Positions 1-8,351 of a stretch of 64,000 nucleotides of DNA are shown piece by piece. The DNA is from Streptomyces sp. SAI-127 (lineage in GTDB: Bacteria; Actinomycetota; Actinomycetes; Streptomycetales; Streptomycetaceae). The stretch is taken from positions 5,642,001 through 5,706,000 of the forward strand of contig NZ_JARXYJ010000001.1 of NCBI RefSeq assembly GCF_029894425.1, in the 5' to 3' direction. The translations under genes and the position numbers were made by a program. The notes beneath the pieces were generated by a model. It had not been told where the DNA came from, did no database searches, and saw only the letters and a list, made by a program, of their open reading frames with translations. Position 1 is the first letter of the stretch. Each line of letters opens with the position of its first letter.

Positions 1-541
1 GCTGGCCGCACGGGCAGGGCGTGCCGCCCGGGCGTACGACGATGTGGCCGATCTCGCCCGCGAAGCCGTGGGCGCCCGACTCCACCCGCCCCGCGATGCC
101 GATCGCCCCCGCGATGCCGGTGCCCAGGGGGACGAAGAGGAAGCGGTCGGCGCCCTTGCCCGCGCCGATGCGGCCCTCCGCGAGGCCGCCGGTGCGCACG
201 TCGTGGCCCAGGGCGACCGGGACGCCCCCGAGGCGGTCGGTGAGCAGTGCGCGCAGCGGGAGGTCCCGCCAGCCCAGGTTGGCGGAGTAGGCCGCGATGC
301 CCAGTTCCTCGTCGACGATGCCGGGCACGGCGACGCCGGCCGCGAGCGCGGGGGCGCCGAAGTGCTCGGTGCCGTACGCGCGCAGCTCGGCGGCGAAGTC
401 GAGGATGCCGTCGACGACCGCGTCGGGGCCGCGGTCGCGGCCGGTCGCCCGGCGGGCCTGGTGCAGGAGCTCGCCGCCCGCGCCGACCAAGGCCGCCTTC
501 ATCCCGGTGCCGCCCACGTCGAGGGCGATGACATGTCTCAC
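1..541 (-). CDS. nagK: N-acetylglucosamine kinase, ROK family (C-terminus outside window)
   Basis: ROK-family sugar kinase, expected to phosphorylate N-acetylglucosamine in the cytoplasm. About 180 residues are present; the 3' end runs off the left edge. The N-terminus has the phosphate-binding ALDVGGTGMK motif. Later come PLGTGIAGA and HIVVRPGGTPCPCGQ, the start of the ROK cysteine motif that binds zinc. The GTG start at 541 is the only sensible one because the ATG beside it is out of frame. Two DasR-like operators lie directly upstream (569-602), which is the arrangement known for Streptomyces nagKA. The GlcNAc assignment rests on that context; the fold alone would allow glucokinase. Confidence 0.82.
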   Translation of the reverse strand, partial: MRHVIALDVGGTGMKAALVGAGGELLHQARRATGRDRGPDAVVDGILDFAAELRAYGTEHFGAPALAAGVAVPGIVDEELGIAAYSANLGWRDLPLRALLTDRLGGVPVALGHDVRTGGLAEGRIGAGKGADRFLFVPLGTGIAGAIGIAGRVESGAHGFAGEIGHIVVRPGGTPCPCGQ

Positions 542-568
542 GGGAACAGTGTGGCCCTTCGACCCGCA

Positions 569-602
569 AGAGGTCTAGTCCACTCACGTGGTGTAGACCT
601 TA
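569..602. promoter_or_regulatory. Two DasR-type (dre) operators between nagK and the sugar-binding protein gene
   Basis: Two near-palindromes lie side by side. The core AGGTCTAGTCCA is at 571-582 and TGGTGTAGACCT at 589-600. Both resemble the dre consensus TGGTCTAGACCA bound by the GntR-family GlcNAc regulator DasR. They sit between the divergent starts of nagK (541) and the lipoprotein gene (641), so they could control both. Binding is inferred from sequence only. Confidence 0.72.
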
Positions 603-640
603 CGTCTGAGATATGTATGACTTTTCGAGAGTTTTCGAAC

Positions 641-1918
641 GTGAGTGTGGGGCGGTTGTCGGTGCGGCGGCGTAGGACGGGAACGATCGCGGCGGTGTCC
701 GCGCTGGGCATGACGGCGGTCCTCGGCGGCTGCGGGCTGGGGAGCGGGCCGGACGAGGTGACGCTGCGGCTGGTCGCCGCCGACTACGGCGACAGCTCGG
801 CCAACAGCTCCCGGAAGTACTGGGACGAGCTCGTCAAGGAGTACGAGGCCGAGCACTCCGGCGTGAAGATCGACGTCAGCGTGTACTCCTGGACCGACGT
901 GGACCGCAAGGTCAAGGAGCTGGTCGACGCCGGGAAGGCACCCGACATGGCGCAGATCGGCGCGTACGCCGACTACGCGGACAAGGGGCTGCTGTACAAG
1001 GCCGACGACCTGATCGGGATCCGGGAGCAGGCGGACTTCGTCGCGCAGCTGGCCTCGGCGGGGCGGATCAACGGGATGCAGTACGGCATGCCGTTCGCCG
1101 CGTCCACCCGGCTGCTCTTCTACAACAAGACGCTCTTCGCCGACGCCGGGCTCACCCCGCCGACGACCTGGAAGCAGCTCGCCGCGGACGCCGAGGCGCT
1201 CAAGGCGGACGGGGTGAAGTACCCGTACGCGCTGCCGCTCGGTCCTGAGGAGGCGCAGGCCGAGACCATGCAGTGGCTGCTGAGCGGGGGCGGCGGGTAC
1301 ATCGACTCCGTCGGGACGTACGGCATCGACTCCGGCGAGAACCTGGCGACGCTGACCTGGCTCAAGGACGACCTCGTCGGCAAGGGACTCACCGGGCCGG
1401 TCGCGCCCGAGAACCTCAACCGGGCCGCCGCGTTCTCGGCGTTCGCCGCCGGGGATGTCGGCATGCTCAACGGGCATCCCTCGCTGATGAAGACCGCCGC
1501 CGCGAAGGGGGTGAAGTTCGGGATGGTGCCCATGCCCGGGGCCGACGGGAAGACCGAGAACTCCATGGGTGTCGCCGACTGGATGATGGCCTTCAAGCAG
1601 AACGGGCACGCCGAACAGGTCGGCGACTTCCTCGACTTCGTCTACAGCGAGAAGAACGTGCTCGCGTTCTCCCGGGAGTACGACCTGCTGCCGGTGACCA
1701 ACTCCGCGTCCTCGGTCATGAGCCGGGCCTCCCGGGACGCCGACCTCAAGCCCTTCCTCGACGCGCTGCCCGACTCCGAGCTGCCTCCGGTGGGCAAGAC
1801 GTCCTGGGCCTCGGTCAGCGCGGCCGTGAAGAAGCGGATCGGGTCGGCGGTGAGTTCGGGCGGGAGCCCTGCGGAGGTGCTGCGCGAGCTGCAGCTGACC
1901 GCGCAGAAGGCGGAGTAG
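641..1918 (+). CDS. Extracellular solute-binding lipoprotein of a sugar ABC transporter
   Basis: Family 1 solute-binding protein of about 425 residues, expected to be lipid-anchored outside the membrane and to deliver a carbohydrate to an ABC transporter. A basic stretch (RRRR) and a hydrophobic segment end in the lipobox LGGC, with the modified cysteine near residue 31. The mature part has typical motifs such as APDMAQIGAYADYADKG and MPFAASTRLLFYNKTLF. The GTG at 641 places the signal peptide normally; an in-frame ATG at 617 is the alternative. The open frame upstream of 617 is antisense to nagK and is not coding. No permease genes adjoin it, so the ligand is unknown; the DasR-like sites upstream suggest an amino sugar. 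Confidence 0.85.
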   Translation: MSVGRLSVRRRRTGTIAAVSALGMTAVLGGCGLGSGPDEVTLRLVAADYGDSSANSSRKYWDELVKEYEAEHSGVKIDVSVYSWTDVDRKVKELVDAGKAPDMAQIGAYADYADKGLLYKADDLIGIREQADFVAQLASAGRINGMQYGMPFAASTRLLFYNKTLFADAGLTPPTTWKQLAADAEALKADGVKYPYALPLGPEEAQAETMQWLLSGGGGYIDSVGTYGIDSGENLATLTWLKDDLVGKGLTGPVAPENLNRAAAFSAFAAGDVGMLNGHPSLMKTAAAKGVKFGMVPMPGADGKTENSMGVADWMMAFKQNGHAEQVGDFLDFVYSEKNVLAFSREYDLLPVTNSASSVMSRASRDADLKPFLDALPDSELPPVGKTSWASVSAAVKKRIGSAVSSGGSPAEVLRELQLTAQKAE

Positions 1919-1951
1919 TCGCTGTCAGTGGCGGGAGTTACGGTTCCGGGC

Positions 1952-2185
1952 ATGGAGCATCCGGAGCTGGACCGCAGGGAGCGGGACATCCTCGCCCTGG
2001 AGCGCCGCGGCTTCCCCGGGCCCGGCGCGAAGGAGCGGGCGATACGGGAGGAGCTGGGGCTGGCACCGGTCCGCTACTACCAGCTGCTGAACGCCCTGCT
2101 GGACGACGAGCGCGCCCTGGCCTTCGACCCGGTGACGGTGAACCGCCTGCGCCGGGTCCGGGAGGCGCGGCGGCAGGAACGCTGA
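1952..2185 (+). CDS. DUF3263 family small protein
   Basis: Protein of 77 residues matching the actinobacterial DUF3263 pattern: a helix with RERDILALERR, then GAKERAIREELGL, a short turn, VRYYQLLNALLDD and a final arginine-rich helix NRLRRVREARR. It is charged and helical and looks like a small DNA-binding or sigma-region-4-like fold, but its function is unknown. The ATG at 1952 is preferred over a GTG at 1928 because the conserved domain begins there. It converges on otsB with a 14-base gap. Confidence 0.75.
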   Translation: MEHPELDRRERDILALERRGFPGPGAKERAIREELGLAPVRYYQLLNALLDDERALAFDPVTVNRLRRVREARRQER

Positions 2186-2199
2186 GAGTCGGGTGAGGG

Positions 2200-3042
2200 T
2201 CAGGTGAGCCGTTCCGCCAGGGCGCGCAGCAGGCTCACCACTTCGCCCGGGCCGTCCACCACCAGGTCCGCCCGTTTGCGCAGTTCCGTCACCTCGTCGC
2301 TGCCGCTGCAGACCAGGAGGCCGGGGGTGCCGGTGGCGCGGAGGTCGTCGACCGCGGAGAAGGCCGGCAGGTCACCCAGGTCGTCACCGCCGTAGAGGAC
2401 GGACGTGGCGGACAGTTCGCGGACGTGGGTCAGGAGGGCCACGCCCTTGTCCATGCCCGGGGGGCGCAGCTCCAGGACCAGACGGCCCGGTTCGACGATC
2501 AGGCCGTGCCGGCCGGCCAGGTCGGTGAGGGGGGCGCGCAACGCGTCGAAGGCGGCCTGGGGGTCGGGGGCCCGGCGGGTGTGGACCGCCACCGCCCGGC
2601 CGCCCTTCTCCTCGATCCAGGCGCCCGTTCCGTCGAGGAGCTCCGGCAGTTCGGCACGGACCGTGGCCACGCCCGGGTGCGGTTCGGGCGCCGTGACCTC
2701 GCCGGTCACCGCGTCCCAGCGTTCCGCGCCGTAGTGGCCGAGGACCGTCAGGTGCTCCAGGCCGGGGACGCCCGCGAAGCCGCCGTAGCGGACCGCGATC
2801 TCGGCCGGGCGGCCGGTGATCACCGCGACGGAGGCCACCTTCGGTGCCAGGGCGGCGAGGACGGCCACCGCCTCGGGGTGTGCCCGCGCCCCTTCCGGGT
2901 CCGCCACGATCGGGGCCAGCGTCCCGTCGAAGTCGAGCCCGATGACCGCCCGCTGCGGCTCCGCGAGGATCGCGCGCAGGCCGTCCCGCCCGGCTGGCGT
3001 CGCCGGGCTCGGCAGGGCGCCGGGGTCGGTGTGGCTGCTCAT
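2200..3042 (-). CDS. otsB: Trehalose-6-phosphate phosphatase
   Basis: HAD-superfamily phosphatase of 280 residues that converts trehalose 6-phosphate to trehalose. Motif I is GLDFDGTLAPIVADPE with the nucleophilic aspartate. Motif II is VAVITGRPA, and the late motif YGGDDLGDLPAF carries the magnesium-binding acidic residues. The length is normal for bacterial OtsB. The ATG at 3042 has a GAGAGGG-like ribosome site. It lies 208 bases downstream of otsA on the same strand. That gap is GC-rich, contains short degenerate repeats of a CCGCTCACC-like unit and holds no gene. OtsA makes its substrate. Confidence 0.92.
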   Translation of the reverse strand: MSSHTDPGALPSPATPAGRDGLRAILAEPQRAVIGLDFDGTLAPIVADPEGARAHPEAVAVLAALAPKVASVAVITGRPAEIAVRYGGFAGVPGLEHLTVLGHYGAERWDAVTGEVTAPEPHPGVATVRAELPELLDGTGAWIEEKGGRAVAVHTRRAPDPQAAFDALRAPLTDLAGRHGLIVEPGRLVLELRPPGMDKGVALLTHVRELSATSVLYGGDDLGDLPAFSAVDDLRATGTPGLLVCSGSDEVTELRKRADLVVDGPGEVVSLLRALAERLT

Positions 3043-3250
3043 GAAGTCCCTCTCCGCGGGGTGAAGTTCAACAGTCGGGGCAGTCGGGGCATCGCTCAGT
3101 GGCCGGTCGGTCAGTGGCCGCAGTCGGCGGGTGGGGGTGGCCGGTGGCCGGGTCGGCGCGGTCGGCCAGCCGCCCGACCGGCGCAGCCGCTCACCGGGGT
3201 CACCCGCTCACCGGCGTCTCCCGCTCACGGCGCTCAGCCGTTCATCGCGG

Positions 3251-4657
3251 TCACCCTCCGACCGCCTTCAGCGCGTTCAACTGCTCCAGGAACCACTGCG
3301 CCGGCGGCAGCGCCGTCGCCGCCGCGGCGAGCCTCTTCGCTCGTTCGGCCCGTTCGTGCGCCGGCATCGTCAGGCCCTCGTGCAGGGCCTCCGCCGTCTG
3401 CTCCACGTCGTACGGGTTCACCACGATCGCGTCGTCACCCAGCTCCTCGTACGCCCCGGCCTCCCGCGACAGGACCAGCGCGCACCCCTCGTCGGACACC
3501 AGCGGCACCTCCTTCGCGACCAGGTTCATGCCGTCCCGGATGGGGTTGACCAGCGCCACGTCGGCCAGCCGGTACGCGGCCAGGGAGCGGGCGAAGTCGT
3601 CCTTGACGTGCAGCACGACCGGGGTCCAACCCGGCGTCCCGTACTGGGAGTTGATCTCGTCCGCCACCCGCTGCACCTCGGCCGTGTAGTCCCGGTACAC
3701 CGCCAGGTCCTGCCGCGACGGATACGCGAACGCCACGTGCACGACCCGCTCCCGCCACTCGGGCCGCGACTCCAGCAGCCGCCGGTAGGCGAGCAGGCCG
3801 CGCACGATGTTCTTCGACAGTTCCGTGCGGTCGACCCGGACGATCGTCTTGCGGCCCGCGCCGATCTCCTCGCGCAGGCCGACGATGCGCTCCTCGACAT
3901 CGGCCTCGTGGGAGCGGGCGCGCAGGAAGTCCGCGTCCGTCCCCAGCCCGTGCACCCCGATCCGGGTTTCCCCGAGCCCGTCCGCGAACTCCGTACAGCA
4001 GGCCGTGAAGGCGTCCGCCCAGCGGCGGGTGAGGAAGCCGAGCCGGTCGGCGCCCAGCATGCCCCGAAGGACCTGGCCGGCGATGTCGTCCGGCAGCATC
4101 CGGAAGTAGTCCACCGGCGCCCACGGCGTGTGCGAGAAGTGGGCGATGCGCAGGTCGGGGCGCAGTTCGCGGAGCATCCCCGGCACCAGGCACAGGTGGT
4201 AGTCCTGCACCAGGACCGCCGCCCCCTCGCCCGCCTCCTCGGCGAGCGCCTCCGCGAAGGCGCGGTTGTACGTCTCGTACGACCCCCACTGCCGCCGGAA
4301 CTCGGCGTCGAAGGCCGGCTCCAGCGGGGTCTGGTAGAGGAGATGGTGGACGAACCAGAGGACCGAGTTCGCGATGCCGTTGTACGCGTCCGCGTGCACG
4401 TCGGCCGGGATGGCGAGCATGCGGACGCCGTCCTCGCCGACCCCCTGCCGTACCGCCTCGCGGTCGCCGTCGGACAGCGCCGAGCACACCCACAGCGCGC
4501 CCGCCTCCGGGCCGATCGCCGACAGTCCCGAGACCAGTCCGCCGCCACCCCGCCTGGGGCTCAGCGAACCGTCCTCCTGGACCTCGTACGAGACCGGGCC
4601 GCGGTTGGACGCGACCAGCACCTGGGCAGCACCCTGCACGGAAGACGTGGAAGCCAT
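3251..4657 (-). CDS. otsA: Trehalose-6-phosphate synthase
   Basis: GT20 glycosyltransferase of 468 residues joining glucose from a nucleotide sugar to glucose 6-phosphate. It opens with VLVASNRGPVSY and has the GGGGLVSGL phosphate-binding loop, the WVCSALSDGD region, the VQDYHLCLVPGMLR motif, and the C-terminal donor-binding stretch RDGMNLVAKEVPLV followed by LSREAGAYEELG. The ATG at 4657 is chosen over a TTG three codons upstream. otsB follows on the same strand and a GpgS-like glycosyltransferase precedes it, giving a compact sugar-phosphate block. Confidence 0.94.
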   Translation of the reverse strand: MASTSSVQGAAQVLVASNRGPVSYEVQEDGSLSPRRGGGGLVSGLSAIGPEAGALWVCSALSDGDREAVRQGVGEDGVRMLAIPADVHADAYNGIANSVLWFVHHLLYQTPLEPAFDAEFRRQWGSYETYNRAFAEALAEEAGEGAAVLVQDYHLCLVPGMLRELRPDLRIAHFSHTPWAPVDYFRMLPDDIAGQVLRGMLGADRLGFLTRRWADAFTACCTEFADGLGETRIGVHGLGTDADFLRARSHEADVEERIVGLREEIGAGRKTIVRVDRTELSKNIVRGLLAYRRLLESRPEWRERVVHVAFAYPSRQDLAVYRDYTAEVQRVADEINSQYGTPGWTPVVLHVKDDFARSLAAYRLADVALVNPIRDGMNLVAKEVPLVSDEGCALVLSREAGAYEELGDDAIVVNPYDVEQTAEALHEGLTMPAHERAERAKRLAAAATALPPAQWFLEQLNALKAVGG

Positions 4658-4752
4658 ACGCCACAACCTAGCCCGGCCCGGAAACGCTCAAACGTACGGT
4701 TGCACACAGTGCGCGGACGTATACGGAACGCCCCGTTCTGTCACCCGGTCCG

Positions 4753-5697
4753 TCACGCGACCTTACGCTTCGCGTACTCGGCGATCTCCACCATCGGCGG
4801 CCGCTCCTCCGTGTCCACGGAGTACGTACGCGGCTCGAAGCCGTCCCGGCCGCGCTCGAACTGGGTGAGGGAGGGCCGGATCATATGGCCGCGGGCCAGC
4901 CTCAGCTGGGCGGTGCGGTAGATCGCGGCGGACATCCGGCCCAGGGCCTGCCCGTCCTGGTGACGGTGCTTGCGCACACCGACGTCGACCTGGGCGAGCG
5001 CGTCCAGGCCCACCAGGTGCAGGGCGTCGACCAGCATGCCCAGCTCGACGCCGTAGCCGACGGGGAACGGGAGCTGCTCCAGCAACGAGCGCCGGGCCGC
5101 GTACTCGCCGCCCAGCGGCTGCACGAAACCGGCCAGCTGCGGCCAGTGCATGTTCAGCAGCGGACGTGCCATGAGCTCGGTGACCCGGCCGCCCTGCCCC
5201 GCGGCGCCGCCCAGGGGACGGTCGTACATGCCCTTGACCAGGTCGACCTCGGGGTCGGTGAGCAGCGGGCCGACGATGCCGGAGACGAAGTCCGAGGAGA
5301 ACTCCTTCAGGTCGGCGTCGATGAAACAGACGATGTCCCCTGACGTGGCGAGCAGGGAGCGCCACAGGACCTCGCCCTTGCCGGGCACGGCGGGTATGCG
5401 CGGGAGGATGTCGTCGCGGTGGACGACCCGCGCACCGGCCGCGGCGGCGACCTCGGACGTGCGGTCGGTCGATCCCGAGTCGACGACGACGATCTCGTCG
5501 ACGAGCGGGACCTGCTGCATGAGGTCATGACGGATCACGGAGACGATGTCACCGACCGTCTCCTCCTCGTTGAGTGCGGGCAGGACAACACTGACCGTCC
5601 GGCCCGTGCCCCGCTTCGCCGCCATGATCCTGTGCAGCGGGCGATCGGTCACGGACCAGGAACGCGTGGCCAGCCAGCGCTCGACTTCGTTCAGCAC
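4753..5697 (-). CDS. Glucosyl-3-phosphoglycerate synthase-like glycosyltransferase
   Basis: GT2/GT81-type transferase of about 314 residues. The N-terminal fold carries VSVVLPALNEEETVGDIV, then VVDSGSTDRT, and the metal-binding CFIDADLKEF (DxD). Further motifs are DLVKGMYDRPLGG and QPLGGEYAARR, both characteristic of glucosyl-3-phosphoglycerate synthases, which make the precursor of glucosylglycerate or methylglucose polysaccharide. The GTG start at 5697 has an AGGAG site about ten bases upstream; the reading frame continues further but into the divergent thrC leader. It is upstream of otsA on the same strand. Substrate assignment is by family resemblance. Confidence 0.78.
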   Translation of the reverse strand: MLNEVERWLATRSWSVTDRPLHRIMAAKRGTGRTVSVVLPALNEEETVGDIVSVIRHDLMQQVPLVDEIVVVDSGSTDRTSEVAAAAGARVVHRDDILPRIPAVPGKGEVLWRSLLATSGDIVCFIDADLKEFSSDFVSGIVGPLLTDPEVDLVKGMYDRPLGGAAGQGGRVTELMARPLLNMHWPQLAGFVQPLGGEYAARRSLLEQLPFPVGYGVELGMLVDALHLVGLDALAQVDVGVRKHRHQDGQALGRMSAAIYRTAQLRLARGHMIRPSLTQFERGRDGFEPRTYSVDTEERPPMVEIAEYAKRKVA

Positions 5698-5836
5698 AGT
5701 GCGCGGCTCCTCTGCCTTTGATCCATCTCGCGGTTCGGACGTCTCTCTCAACTGTCCTGGCCGTCGGTTACAGTCTTGAACAACGCGGATGACCATCGCA
5801 TGTCCTGGGTGGCCCGCCGTTCACAACTTCATACCG

Positions 5837-5991
5837 CTCATCCAGAGGGGCAGAGGGATACGGCCCGATGAAGCCCCGGCAACCCTCCAGTCGGTTCTCG
5901 TAGCGATCGCTGACGATCGTTTCCGCGAGGCTCCCGGCTCGGGAAGGTGCCAAATCCGTCTCACGGCGAAGTGCGTCGTGAGGAAGATGAG
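5837..5991 (+). promoter_or_regulatory. SAM-I (S-box) riboswitch upstream of thrC
   Basis: The 5' untranslated region of thrC shows the S-box core: an AGAGGGGCAGAGGG segment, then CCCGATGAAGCCCCGGCAACC, a variable hairpin, and GGTGCCAAATCC. The outer helix P1 pairs CTCATC (5837-5842) with GATGAG (5986-5991). The 3' strand of P1 runs into the purine-rich ribosome-binding region (GAGGAG to AAAGGG) just before the ATG at 6011. Ligand-stabilised P1 would therefore hide the ribosome site, which suggests translational control by S-adenosylmethionine. Confidence 0.88.
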
Positions 5992-6010
5992 GAGAAAGGG
6001 CCTCGCCTCC

Positions 6011-7294
6011 ATGGCTGTGCAGACTGATGCAAGCACCACGAACACCGTAGACCTCGGCCCCGCCGCAGCGCTGAGCTGCCGCGAGTGCGGCCACCGCGTG
6101 CCCCTCGGCCCGGTCTTCGCCTGCGAGGAGTGTTTCGGCCCGCTCGAGATCGCGTACGACTTCTCGGCCTACGACACCGAGGAGCTCCGCAAGCAGATCG
6201 AGGCGGGCCCCGCGAACATCTGGCGCTACGCTCCGCTGCTGCCCGTCCCCGCGGACGTGGCGGACAAGCCCAACATCAACCCCGGCTGGACCAAGCTCGT
6301 CAAGGCCGACAACCTCGCCCGCGAGCTGGGTGTCGACGCCGGCAAGCTCTTCGTGAAGGACGACTCCGGCAACCCGACGCACTCCTTCAAGGACCGCGTC
6401 GTCGCCCAGGCCATCGAGGCCGCCCGCGCTTTCGACTTCACCACCCTCTCCTGCTCCTCCACCGGCAACCTGGCCGGCGCCGTGGGTGCCGCCGCGGCCC
6501 GGGCCGGGTTCCGCTCCTGCGTGTTCATCCCGCACGACCTGGAGCAGGGCAAGGTCGTCATGGCCGCGATCTACGGCGGCGAACTCGTCGGCATCGAGGG
6601 CAACTACGACGACGTGAACCGCTTCTGCTCCGAGCTGATCGGCGACCCGGCCGGCGAGGGCTGGGGTTTCGTCAACGTCAACCTGCGGCCGTACTACGCC
6701 GAGGGCTCCAAGACCCTGGCCTACGAGATCTGCGAGCAGCTGGGCTGGCAGCTCCCCGATCAGCTGGTCGTGCCGATCGCCTCCGGCTCGCAGCTCACGA
6801 AGATCGACAAGGGTCTGCAGGAGCTGATCAAGCTCGGGCTCGTCGAGGACAAGCCGTACAAGATCTTCGGCGCGCAGGCCGAGGGATGCTCGCCGGTGTC
6901 GGTCGCGTACAAGGCGGGCCACGACGTGGTCCGGCCCCAGAAGCCGAACACCATCGCCAAGTCCCTCGCGATCGGGAACCCGGCGGACGGTCCGTACGTG
7001 CTGGACATCGCGCGTCGTACCGGTGGTGCGGTGGAGGACGTGAACGACGAGCAGGTCGTCGACGCCATCAAGCTGCTCGCGCGGACCGAGGGGATCTTCG
7101 CGGAGACGGCCGGTGGCGTGACCGTCGGCGTGGCGAAGAAGCTGATCGAGAACGGTCTGCTGGACCCGTCGCTGACGACCGTCGTGCTGAACACCGGTGA
7201 TGGTCTGAAGACGCTGGACGCGGTGGCGGGTACGGGTCTCACCGCCACGATCCGTCCCAACCTGGATTCGTTCCGCGAGGCCGGCCTCGCGTAG
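6011..7294 (+). CDS. thrC: Threonine synthase
   Basis: PLP-dependent enzyme of 427 residues converting O-phosphohomoserine to threonine. The N-terminus has a cysteine pattern (CREC near 23-26, then CEEC near 38-41) like that of actinobacterial ThrC. The PLP lysine is in NPTHSFKDRV near residue 127. The glycine-rich loop reads SCSSTGNLAGAVGAAAARAG, and the conserved IASGSQLTKIDKG and VVLNTGDGLKTLD follow. The ATG at 6011 is used because the upstream frame covers the S-box leader. A CysO-like gene follows after 43 bases and probably shares the transcript. Confidence 0.95.
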   Translation: MAVQTDASTTNTVDLGPAAALSCRECGHRVPLGPVFACEECFGPLEIAYDFSAYDTEELRKQIEAGPANIWRYAPLLPVPADVADKPNINPGWTKLVKADNLARELGVDAGKLFVKDDSGNPTHSFKDRVVAQAIEAARAFDFTTLSCSSTGNLAGAVGAAAARAGFRSCVFIPHDLEQGKVVMAAIYGGELVGIEGNYDDVNRFCSELIGDPAGEGWGFVNVNLRPYYAEGSKTLAYEICEQLGWQLPDQLVVPIASGSQLTKIDKGLQELIKLGLVEDKPYKIFGAQAEGCSPVSVAYKAGHDVVRPQKPNTIAKSLAIGNPADGPYVLDIARRTGGAVEDVNDEQVVDAIKLLARTEGIFAETAGGVTVGVAKKLIENGLLDPSLTTVVLNTGDGLKTLDAVAGTGLTATIRPNLDSFREAGLA

Positions 7295-7337
7295 TCGCCG
7301 CCCCTGAAAGCACTCACCCGACCGGAGGTCCTGAAAC

Positions 7338-7613
7338 ATGAGCGTTTCCGTCCGTATCCCCACCATCCTGCGCACCTACACCGGCGGGCAGGCCGAGGTG
7401 CAGGCCGAGGGTGCGACCCTCGCCGATGTCATCGCCGATCTGGAGAAGAACCACACGGGTATCGCCGCGCGCGTTCTCGACGACCAGGGCAAGCTGCGGC
7501 GGTTCGTCAATGTGTACGTCAACGACGACGATGTGCGGTTCGAGCAGGGGCTGGAGACGGCGACGCCCGACGGGGCCGGCGTCTCGATCATTCCGGCCGT
7601 CGCCGGCGGGTGA
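7338..7613 (+). CDS. cysO: MoaD/ThiS-type sulfur carrier protein, CysO-like
   Basis: Ubiquitin-fold protein of 91 residues. The start (SVSVRIPTILRTYTGGQ), the middle (RRFVNVYVNDDDVRF) and the end (VSIIPAVAGG) resemble mycobacterial CysO, which carries a C-terminal thiocarboxylate for cysteine synthesis from O-phosphoserine. The diglycine tail is intact and is the site that would be activated. It follows thrC closely, as often seen in actinobacteria, while no cysM- or mec-like partner is in this window. A molybdopterin or thiamine carrier is the alternative. Confidence 0.82.
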   Translation: MSVSVRIPTILRTYTGGQAEVQAEGATLADVIADLEKNHTGIAARVLDDQGKLRRFVNVYVNDDDVRFEQGLETATPDGAGVSIIPAVAGG

Positions 7614-7665
7614 CCGTATGACTGGTCATTACCTTCGGTAACGGTAATTACCGAGTGTTCATCGG

Positions 7666-7700
7666 ATTGCCCCCTCCGCTTGAGAAGCGGAGGGGGCAAT
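7666..7700 (+). terminator. Intrinsic terminator of the thrC-cysO transcript
   Basis: A perfect 16-base-pair stem (ATTGCCCCCTCCGCTT paired with its complement) with a three-base loop is followed by TCTCT. It starts about 50 bases after the cysO stop. A 12-base perfect palindrome, CGGTAATTACCG, lies just before it at 7642-7653. Confidence 0.9.
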
Positions 7701-8056
7701 TCTCTATGGTTGAGCGCGGTACAGTTGGGGAAGCAGCGGCTTTCTTCTTGCCGCGTGCATATGAGTTCTCGCTCCACATGCGATGAGAAGTAGCCAAAGT
7801 GTGTGCGCCTTAAGTGCCTTATGTGTCTTTTATGGGGCCCGACTTGCCCCGAATTCAGGCGAATTCTCACTACATTCCGGACCCCTTCCGTCCAGAATTC
7901 TCGTCCGATTGACCTGTTGCAGACGGCAGTTGGACAGATACATTCAGCCGCGGTCGACGCGTTCCGGCGCACGCCCCCAACCATGTGGGGGGTGAGGTCT
8001 GACCCGGATCCACGAAGTGTGGATCCGTGCAAGGGCCAGTAATAGGGGAGTTAGGC
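7701..8056 (+). other. AT-richer intergenic region and probable leader of the cold-shock gene
   Basis: No convincing reading frame is seen. The stretch is clearly lower in GC than its surroundings and has three GAATTC palindromes (7851, 7861 and 7895). A weak -35-like TTGACC occurs at 7909. A hairpin at 8005-8027, CGGATCCAC paired with GTGGATCCG, lies just upstream of the ribosome site. Long structured leaders are common for cold-shock mRNAs, so this is probably promoter plus untranslated leader. Confidence 0.5.
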
Positions 8057-8263
8057 ATGGCTCAGGGCACCGTCAAGTGGTTCAACGCGGAGAAGGGGTA
8101 CGGCTTCATCGCGGTCGACGGTGGTGCGGATGTATTCGTCCACTACAGCGCGATTCAGATGGACGGCTACCGCACCCTTGAAGAGGGCCAGCGGGTCGAG
8201 TTCGAGATCTCGCAAGGTCAGAAGGGGCCGCAGGCGGACATGGTTCGCCTGGCGACCGGCTGA
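8057..8263 (+). CDS. Cold-shock protein (CspA family)
   Basis: Single cold-shock domain of 68 residues with both RNA-binding motifs visible: KGYGFIAV (RNP-1) and DVFVHYSAI (RNP-2), after the usual [11 protein letters not shown] start. It should bind single-stranded nucleic acid and act as an RNA chaperone. The ATG at 8057 is preceded by a strong GGGGAG ribosome site. An independent terminator follows at 8308, so it is probably transcribed alone from the long leader upstream. Confidence 0.95.
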   Translation: MAQGTVKWFNAEKGYGFIAVDGGADVFVHYSAIQMDGYRTLEEGQRVEFEISQGQKGPQADMVRLATG

Positions 8264-8307
8264 AGCACGCGCCGGGTAACAACAGCGTCGTTCTTCTGTT
8301 CTTCTTC

Positions 8308-8351
8308 GAAGGGCTCGTCCCCCATAGGGAGTCATGGGGTACGGGCCCTTC
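8308..8351 (+). terminator. Terminator of the cold-shock gene
   Basis: A long hairpin whose arms begin with GAAGGGC and end with GCCCTTC forms about 18 pairs with one mismatch and one wobble, 45 bases after the stop codon. No clear T-run follows, which is usual in Streptomyces. Confidence 0.75.

Noticed and set aside
44..616. Long plus-strand frame upstream of the lipoprotein start
   Set aside because: It is antisense to nagK, which has clear ROK motifs, and the lipoprotein signal peptide begins only after 617-641.
7376..8032. Minus-strand frame across cysO, the terminator and the leader
   Set aside because: It runs through a perfect terminator hairpin and antisense to cysO, with no domain.
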